From contig AWNV01000042.1 in the NCBI GenBank assembly GCA_000493965.1, positions 1 through 27,314 on the forward strand: a DNA stretch of 27,314 bases, given 5' to 3'. Shown one piece after another: positions 22,775 to 27,314 of the stretch. The DNA is from Candidatus Aminicenans sakinawicola JGI OTU-1 (lineage in GTDB: Bacteria; Acidobacteriota; Aminicenantia; Aminicenantales; Aminicenantaceae). A model generated the notes under the pieces. That model had not been told where the DNA came from and searched no databases. It saw nothing but the letters and a program-made list of their open reading frames with translations. Positions within the stretch are counted from its first letter, which is position 1, and every line of letters starts with the position of its first letter. The position numbers and the translations under genes are program-made.

Positions 22775-23746
22775 TTATTTTATTTTCTCCCAGGCAAATC
22801 CCGAAACATTTACGTTGATACCAGGAAGCGGTGGTTGCCCGGGTGTTGGAGGTAAAGAAATTTTATTTATATTAACATAGAAAAAGAAAGCATCTAGAGC
22901 TACACTACTTTCTATATAAGCTGCCCCGTATTTTAATTTTTTCATTGCTTCCTGTCCTAAAATTTCTGTCGGATTAAATGGATGATCTAATTGCATTTCT
23001 TCTGCATAGCTTTCATATAAAGAAAACAATATTTTCTCTAATTTTTCATCGGGGATGGTTATTTTTAATCCCAACTTCTTTGCTTCATCTCTATAAATCG
23101 GGTAATTATGTACGCAAATATCGCTGGTTATTTCATTAATAATCTTCTCAACAAGTTTTTTATTACTTTTTTTCTCAATCTCTATATGGATACTTAATAA
23201 CTTTTCAGCAAGAATCCTAATCATCCTTTGGGCTCGGTAAACATTTCCCAATGCTAAAGGATGAAGATGTTTCGGATCTGCATAAGAATGTCTTGTGAGA
23301 TTTTGGTATATTTCTGACATTTGGTCATCTTTTACTTTCCCCTTATCTTTTGCCAGTAATAAGTAAGAATTAATATCTTCTACGCTGATTGGAATTACAT
23401 TTTTAGGATTAACAGGATCTCGAGGATTAAAAGGATGTGCCGTTGCGGGATCCACTGGCGTTAATTCACCTAATTTATGCATAACTATTTCATCGGTCCC
23501 GAGAGTAATAAGAGTGCCAGCACTATGGGCACGATAAGGCACTAAAACGCTAAATTTTTTACAATAATTTCTAATTAATTTTACTATTTTTAGGGGAGCA
23601 ACCATATCACCGCCACGAGTATAAAGAAAAAGATCAATATTATCTTTTTTACCAATACGTTCTAAATGTCGAAAAAGGATAGGTATCACATCTTCCCCTA
23701 TTTGAGTTTTAAACTTATCTCTATCGCCTGTAATATAACAAATCAC
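22775..23746 (-). CDS. SDH-type (ClpP/crotonase-fold) serine protease, 5' end disrupted
   Basis: A 323-codon frame of the serine-dehydrogenase-proteinase (SDH_sah) family, cytosolic relatives of ClpP and SppA. Landmarks from GTG 23746 are VICYITGD, the RGGD strand-turn (44-47), AHSAGT with nucleophile Ser75, and LTPVDP (95-100). A helical middle follows and a Pro-rich tail (LPPTPGQPPLPG). The apparent native start is ATG 23830, behind AAGGAT, reading MPKKLTK and then TAA (23807-23809). The same frame continues as LKSPSRLELIKQIEKERNSA into the conserved domain. So either a nonsense mutation removed the normal N-terminus or translation restarts internally. The catalytic core remains. It is the first gene of the operon with DUF5678 (20-bp gap) and retropepsin. 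Confidence 0.72.
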   Translation of the reverse strand: MICYITGDRDKFKTQIGEDVIPILFRHLERIGKKDNIDLFLYTRGGDMVAPLKIVKLIRNYCKKFSVLVPYRAHSAGTLITLGTDEIVMHKLGELTPVDPATAHPFNPRDPVNPKNVIPISVEDINSYLLLAKDKGKVKDDQMSEIYQNLTRHSYADPKHLHPLALGNVYRAQRMIRILAEKLLSIHIEIEKKSNKKLVEKIINEITSDICVHNYPIYRDEAKKLGLKITIPDEKLEKILFSLYESYAEEMQLDHPFNPTEILGQEAMKKLKYGAAYIESSVALDAFFFYVNINKISLPPTPGQPPLPGINVNVSGFAWEKIK

Positions 23747-23830
23747 TGCAGAATTACGCTCTTTTTCAATCTGCTTAATCAGTTCTAGACGAGATGGAGA
23801 TTTTAATTATTTGGTTAGTTTCTTTGGCAT

Positions 23831-23997
23831 AAGTTATCCTTTTTTCATTATAAGCAAGAATTTAAATTTTGGCAATAAATTATTTAAGCAATAATCCCTT
23901 CAGCTGTTGCTGCATCTAAAAGTTGTTTTGTTTCTTTGTACAAACAATGGGGAGAGGTTCATTTACAGTATCCAATTTATCAATCTCCCGGGTGAAG
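23831..23997 (-). other. Spacer with a possible C-terminal remnant
   Basis: A minus-strand frame ending at 23884 reads INFTREIDKLDTVNEPLPHC and then KETKQLLDAATAEGIIA. It resembles the end of a protein but overlaps the ferritin-like stop and has no start. The ribosome site of the SDH-type gene lies at the left edge. Nothing else is supported. Confidence 0.25.
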
Positions 23998-24540
23998 TTA
24001 ATTTTTTTCTTCTTTTAAATCCTTAAGCAACTCCTCAAATGCTTCTAAATGTTTCTCTTCTTCCCAAAGGATGACCTTGAGGACCTCAACAACTTTCTTG
24101 TGGTCTATATGACTGATATGGTCTCTATATTGAACAATAGACTCTTTCTCGAGCTGAATTGCTCGGCGAAGAAAATCTTCAGTGTTCTTTCCCCCAAATT
24201 GAAGCTCACGATGCTCCATGGTTGGGATACCACCGAAATCGGTTACCAGCTCAGCTAACCATTCTATATGACGCATTTCATCCTTTCCACTTTCTTCCAT
24301 CTTACGACTAGGAGGACATTGATGAATGATAAAGGCATTCCTCATATAGGTGAGGACAGCATCAATCTCGCCGGTTATATCTTGATTTAGTAGTTTAACT
24401 ACTTCCTCAGACTTCATTTTACCTTTATTACTTTTATTACTATTTTTTTCAGTGCCTTTAACTCTACTGAAACCAAGAGCAAAAGTTCCCATGGTGGCAT
24501 TCTTTACAAAATTTCTCCGAGAAATACACTTTTTGCTCAT
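23998..24540 (-). CDS. Tat-exported ferritin-like/bacterioferritin-type diiron protein
   Basis: A 180-residue protein. The N-terminus SRRNFVKNATMGTFALGF is a twin-arginine signal, so export in folded, metal-loaded form is expected. The mature part is a four-helix ferritin-like bundle with candidate diiron ligands Glu58 (ITGEIDAVLTYM), Glu88 and His91 (DEMRHIEWL), Glu131/133 (LEKESIVQYRDHI) and Glu161-His164 (EEEKHLEAF). This arrangement fits bacterioferritin/rubrerythrin-like proteins but has no rubredoxin domain. It likely stores iron or detoxifies peroxide in the periplasm. The ATG follows AAGGAG. It lies 17 bp after the nitroreductase stop on the same strand, forming a redox-related pair. 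Confidence 0.82.
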   Translation of the reverse strand: MSKKCISRRNFVKNATMGTFALGFSRVKGTEKNSNKSNKGKMKSEEVVKLLNQDITGEIDAVLTYMRNAFIIHQCPPSRKMEESGKDEMRHIEWLAELVTDFGGIPTMEHRELQFGGKNTEDFLRRAIQLEKESIVQYRDHISHIDHKKVVEVLKVILWEEEKHLEAFEELLKDLKEEKN

Positions 24541-24557
24541 GCTACATTCTCCTTTAT

Positions 24558-25070
24558 TTATTGTTCTTTAAATTTATTGATAAGCATAAATTGTTCCAGA
24601 GGAAATCGCTCTGGCCTCTTTTTCTCTACCTGCACCTGCTTCTCGGAAAGAATAGGGCTGATCTGTTTTGAATGCTGGCCGACAATAACTAAAGTAATGA
24701 CGTGATTTTCCTCAGGAATTCCAAGTATTTCCCTTGCTTTCCTGGGGCTGAATCCGGCAATAGGGTGGGCTACCAGACCCAACTCAGTGGCTCTCAATAG
24801 CAAAAATCCCACCGCTAATCCTACATCAAATTGGTGATATTCTCTATCTCTAATAACGCAATCATCTTCCTTTTTACTGAAGCAGGCAATAATCATCGAG
24901 GCTGCCTGAGCCCATTCATTCCCTGATGATAGTGCCAGGTGAAGTTCTTTCAGAACAGTCGGGTCATAGACAAAAACAAATCTCCATGGTTGGTTGTTAA
25001 AACAGGAAGGGGCTAATTGGGCATTTTTTGCTAAATCCCTCACTAACTTTTTATGCTTATTACAGGCCAA
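24558..25070 (-). CDS. Nitroreductase-family protein, N-terminally truncated
   Basis: A 170-codon frame of the FMN-dependent nitroreductase family. APSCFNNQPWRF (20-31) is the flavin-contacting segment, and DVGLAVGFLLLRATELGL with PIAGFSPRKAREILGIPE is the conserved middle. The family usually opens about 20 residues earlier with an RRSIR/RRSVR motif that binds FMN phosphate; that part is absent. The only in-frame start near the top is a TTG at 25070 without a ribosome site, and the upstream DNA carries an unrelated ABC fragment on the other strand. It was probably truncated by rearrangement and may have lost FMN binding. It is followed by the ferritin-like gene. Confidence 0.7.
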   Translation of the reverse strand: MACNKHKKLVRDLAKNAQLAPSCFNNQPWRFVFVYDPTVLKELHLALSSGNEWAQAASMIIACFSKKEDDCVIRDREYHQFDVGLAVGFLLLRATELGLVAHPIAGFSPRKAREILGIPEENHVITLVIVGQHSKQISPILSEKQVQVEKKRPERFPLEQFMLINKFKEQ

Positions 25071-25103
25071 TTCACTGAAATTTTATCTTTCCCGAGGATT
25101 TCT

Positions 25104-25225
25104 TATTGAGCAGTATATTTAAAAAGGTTCGCGGTAAGGTTTTGGCTGTTGATAGTATAAGCTTTGAGGTTAAGGCAGCACAAACCTTAAACAAGGAAAT
25201 TACTCTAACGGAGGTGGCTCTATAA
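25104..25225 (+). pseudogene. ABC ATPase N-terminal fragment fused to an unknown tail
   Basis: The plus strand reads SSIFKKVRGKVLAVDSISFE-VKA, the strand-turn-strand that precedes Walker A in ABC ATPases. Instead of GEI and a P-loop it then continues AQTLNKEITLTEVAL and stops at 25225. There is no start codon context. The tail looks like the C-terminus of a different protein. With the truncated nitroreductase at its left, this is a three-way mosaic. Confidence 0.5.
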
Positions 25226-25462
25226 CAAAAAGTGTGATGATTATTAATATAAGTCATTGATATAAAAAGAAAAGTTACCTTTCGACATAGAATTCGCTAT
25301 ATCTAAGGGAAAATAAGAATTCTATATGGGTATATAGCAGGTTATAAATAGATTTATCCCTAATCTGAAAGCGGTGCTTTATGTCAAATCCTAATATCTT
25401 CTTTTATTCCAATAAGTTACTTCATTCTTTATCACACTTTTTAACATAGAGCCTTAAATGAC
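25226..25462. other. AT-rich intergenic region
   Basis: Stop codons occur in all frames and I see no gene-like peptide. It separates the mosaic to the left from the promoter of the beta-barrel-like gene. Confidence 0.4.
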
Positions 25463-25491
25463 TTGACACGGGTTCTAAATATGAATAATAT
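25463..25491 (+). promoter_or_regulatory. Promoter of the beta-barrel-like gene
   Basis: TTGACA (25463-25468), a 17-bp spacer and TAATAT (25486-25491). This would start transcription about 35-40 nt before ATG 25535. Confidence 0.5.
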
Positions 25492-25534
25492 AAATTTGGT
25501 AGATAACTTCTACATTTGATAACGGGGTGTTTCC

Positions 25535-26290
25535 ATGAAAAAATTAATGGCTTTTTCAATTTTGTTTTGTCTTGTTTTCCTGTTCGATTACGGACAGGAA
25601 CTCTATCAAGAAGAACGAGGCACTCATATGGACTGTCTTTATTTCGAGATTGCCAGTGGAAATTTCTTACTTTTCCAAGCAGGTGGGACCTTTAGACATC
25701 GCATTTCAAATAACATTGATATTGGATTAATGGCTGATTTTCTCACCCAGAGCTTAACCGAAGATAAAACGGTATCTCTTGAGAAACCGCGGGGCGACAG
25801 TCTTACGATAGGCCCTGTCGTCGGATATACGAATATTATTTCCAAATCCGGGTGGGGCACACGTTCTTCCTTGAGCTTCAGGATGACTTTATCCAGTTTA
25901 TCAGGGTCAGTCATACCAAGTCCCATGAAATTGGCTGGCTATGGCTTCGACGGAGATATATCCTTATTCAAGAGCATTCGTCTCAGAAAGTCCACCATGA
26001 TCTTTCCAAGTGTCGGCATTTTCTTTCGCATGACACGTTTTACGGGCCACAACCAGGATGACTATGGACTCTCTCAAATATTGTCCATTGAGACCCGCAA
26101 GAAATATAGGGAATCTTCTGGCAATTCTTTTCAGTCCGGTACCCTCTTTCAATTGCCGGTCTCATTTCGATTTTTCGGGAATAATCGTCTTGTTCTGACC
26201 CCCACTTACTACTTCGAGTCTATTATATCCCAGGGCTCGAAAACAACAGTTGTTGGATTATTCAAACTTGGGTTGAGGTTTAGCTTTTAA
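25535..26290 (+). CDS. Putative outer-membrane beta-barrel protein
   Basis: A 251-residue hypothetical protein. An N-terminal signal peptide (MKKLMAFSILFCLVFLFDYG) is followed by alternating amphipathic strands: LFQAGGTFRHRISNNIDIGL, SLTIGPVVGYTNII, RSSLSFRMTLSSL, MIFPSVGIFFRMT, LFQLPVSFRFFG, RLVLTPTYYFES. The final residues are VGLFKLGLRFSF with a terminal Phe, the usual BAM recognition signature. The size would suit an 8-10-strand barrel. No family was recognised. A weak GGGGTG lies before ATG, and a sigma70-like promoter is at 25463. It stands alone, with no operon partner. Confidence 0.6.
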   Translation: MKKLMAFSILFCLVFLFDYGQELYQEERGTHMDCLYFEIASGNFLLFQAGGTFRHRISNNIDIGLMADFLTQSLTEDKTVSLEKPRGDSLTIGPVVGYTNIISKSGWGTRSSLSFRMTLSSLSGSVIPSPMKLAGYGFDGDISLFKSIRLRKSTMIFPSVGIFFRMTRFTGHNQDDYGLSQILSIETRKKYRESSGNSFQSGTLFQLPVSFRFFGNNRLVLTPTYYFESIISQGSKTTVVGLFKLGLRFSF

Positions 26291-26562
26291 AAATACTTAT
26301 GGACTTCGATGTCCTAGTCAGAATTATTCAATAAGACAATTATACTCCTCCTTTACTGCCTTATGTATATTTCTCAGCACGAACTATTTCACCTTATGAA
26401 ATTGAAAGCATCAAAAACAAATATGAAATGAGGTATAGGAATCTCCTTTTATACTGTGTTCAGCGATTCCTCTAAAAACAGCTTTGATGATCACGGATGG
26501 GAAATCAATTTTTGTTAGAAAAACAGATGAGGATGGCATGATCAGCATCATCAGATTCAGAA
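26291..26562. other. Gap with a short plus-strand coding-like remnant
   Basis: A plus-strand frame ending at about 26573 reads IPLKTALMITDGKSIFVRKT, then DEDGMISIIRFRIKE. It has no start and lies just against the stop of the next minus-strand gene. It is possibly the end of a lost gene. Nothing else is supported. Confidence 0.25.
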
Positions 26563-27314
26563 TCAAGGAGTAAGGGACTCGATATTCCAGATAATTTTAT
26601 ACCTCTTGATAACCGGAAAACCATTTTCATCATGTTCCGGAGCATACAGATGGTTTTTCTTGATCATATATAAATTCGGCCACTCTCCTGTAATGACATG
26701 GCCGACTTTTAAGGGAGTTCTGGCCAGGAAACGGCCTTGTGTGTCGAAGATATCAATCAAATAGCGGCCTGTTTCTTTCTCAGTCTCGAATGTCTTGACG
26801 AAAAAAATGCCCGCTTCATCTGTGAAGATAAAATCGAAAGCGGGAAAATGCGGGCTTAGTCTTTTAGCGACTCGTTCAGCGTATCTTTCTTTGGATGCTC
26901 CGGGGGGCGCTGATTGCTTGATCTCTGATATGTACTCCGCGGAGAGGGGAACAGGAGTATGCTTTCTTCTGATTTTTCTTACTGTTCTTCCGTTGTCGTC
27001 CATGACATAAAACTCATATTCTGAAGTGATGCCCCAGACTATGTGATTATCAGGCAGCAAAGCATATCGGATCCATATGAGCGGGATAGGAGGATGGATA
27101 GAAGTTGGCCTGGATGCAATGACTTCGCTGGCTTCAATAGCCCGTTGTAGCTCGGCACTCAGCATTGGAGGTAGTCCCTCGATATCTACTCTGAGAAAGC
27201 CCCTGACTATAGTCGCTATAGCCTCAGATCTAGTTAGCCCTCGTGCCATCAGGTACTCTACTTCTTCTTCGGCTATCTTGCCTACTGCTGCCTCGTGGGA
27301 TAGGTCAATGCCAG
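26563..27314 (-). CDS. SufB/SufD C-terminus fused in frame to a beta-propeller-like C-terminus (partial)
   Basis: The frame is open to the right edge of the window, so its 5' end is missing. The first ~62 codons read GIDLSHEAAVGKIAEEEVEY, LMARGLTRSEA, TIVRGFLRVDIEGLPP and ELQRAIEAS. This is the highly conserved C-terminus of SufB/SufD, scaffold subunits of the Suf iron-sulfur assembly complex. Near 27125 the sequence changes to IHPPIPLIWIRYALLPDNHI and then repeated strand pairs (YEFYVMDDNGRTVRKI, RYLIDIFDTQGRFLART, NLYMIKKNHLYAPEHDENG). This part resembles the last blades of six-bladed beta-propeller proteins common in this kind of genome. I know of no natural SufBD-propeller fusion, so this is either a rearrangement product or an assembly chimera. 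Confidence 0.6.
   Translation of the reverse strand, partial: GIDLSHEAAVGKIAEEEVEYLMARGLTRSEAIATIVRGFLRVDIEGLPPMLSAELQRAIEASEVIASRPTSIHPPIPLIWIRYALLPDNHIVWGITSEYEFYVMDDNGRTVRKIRRKHTPVPLSAEYISEIKQSAPPGASKERYAERVAKRLSPHFPAFDFIFTDEAGIFFVKTFETEKETGRYLIDIFDTQGRFLARTPLKVGHVITGEWPNLYMIKKNHLYAPEHDENGFPVIKRYKIIWNIESLTP

Noticed and set aside
25072..25257. Minus-strand 61-codon frame opposite the ABC fragment
   Set aside because: It is antisense to a recognisable ABC N-terminal peptide and has no motif of its own.
1..27314. CRISPR arrays, rRNA genes, prophage structural genes
   Set aside because: No regularly spaced repeats, rRNA-like sequence or phage structural proteins were seen in the window.

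Overview
The window comes from a bacterium with an AT-rich genome (roughly 38-40% G+C by eye). The gene content suggests a Gram-negative-type envelope: LptB-like ATPase, Spy/CpxP-like periplasmic proteins, a lipoprotein oligopeptidase B and a beta-barrel-like protein. A VWFA-related protein of the acidobacterial TIGR03436 type sits beside a large set of peptidases and hydrolases. This best fits the Acidobacteria/Candidatus Aminicenantes part of the tree, but that is inference from gene content only.

Layout. 1-2025 (+): arylformamidase-like alpha/beta hydrolase and ketopantoate reductase. 2026-4678: gene remnants, a vanX-like fragment cut into an LptB-like ABC ATPase lacking its N-terminus, and a convergent acidic zinc-ribbon/RDD protein. 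4773-8882: tRNA-Val(CAC) followed by two tandem segments, each ending in a copy of the tRNA 3' part. The first carries a serine beta-lactamase-like hydrolase, the second an AbiEi/AbiEii toxin-antitoxin pair with a 13-bp-arm operator. 8883-14597: a PLP aminotransferase and a DDAH/arginine-deiminase-family enzyme (+), DUF1015 (-), and two convergent Spy-like proteins sharing a terminator. 14682-20641 (-): oligopeptidase B, a VOC fragment, the C-terminal half of a CrtI-type oxidoreductase fused to a truncated VWA protein, and a secreted protein. 20931-21927: scrambled IS91-family remnants. 21928-23830 (-): an AT-rich operon of a ClpP/SDH-like protease, a DUF5678 protein and a retropepsin-like aspartic protease. 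23998-25225: a Tat-exported ferritin-like protein, a truncated nitroreductase and an ABC fragment. 25463-27314: a beta-barrel-like protein and, at the right edge, a SufB/SufD C-terminus fused in frame to a beta-propeller-like C-terminus.

Three themes stand out. First, a ~110-bp promoter-plus-leader sequence occurs upstream of two unrelated genes in the same relative orientation (10-118 and 20719-20831), with a 17-bp spacer in both. Second, the AbiE module is bounded by ~182-bp direct repeats made partly from tRNA-Val, with no integrase. Third, at least five places join the cleanly coding end of one gene to the middle of another (about 2740, 3405, 17905, 25080 and 27125). Either this genome rearranges heavily or the contig contains assembly chimeras, so these joins need read-level checking before biology is built on them.
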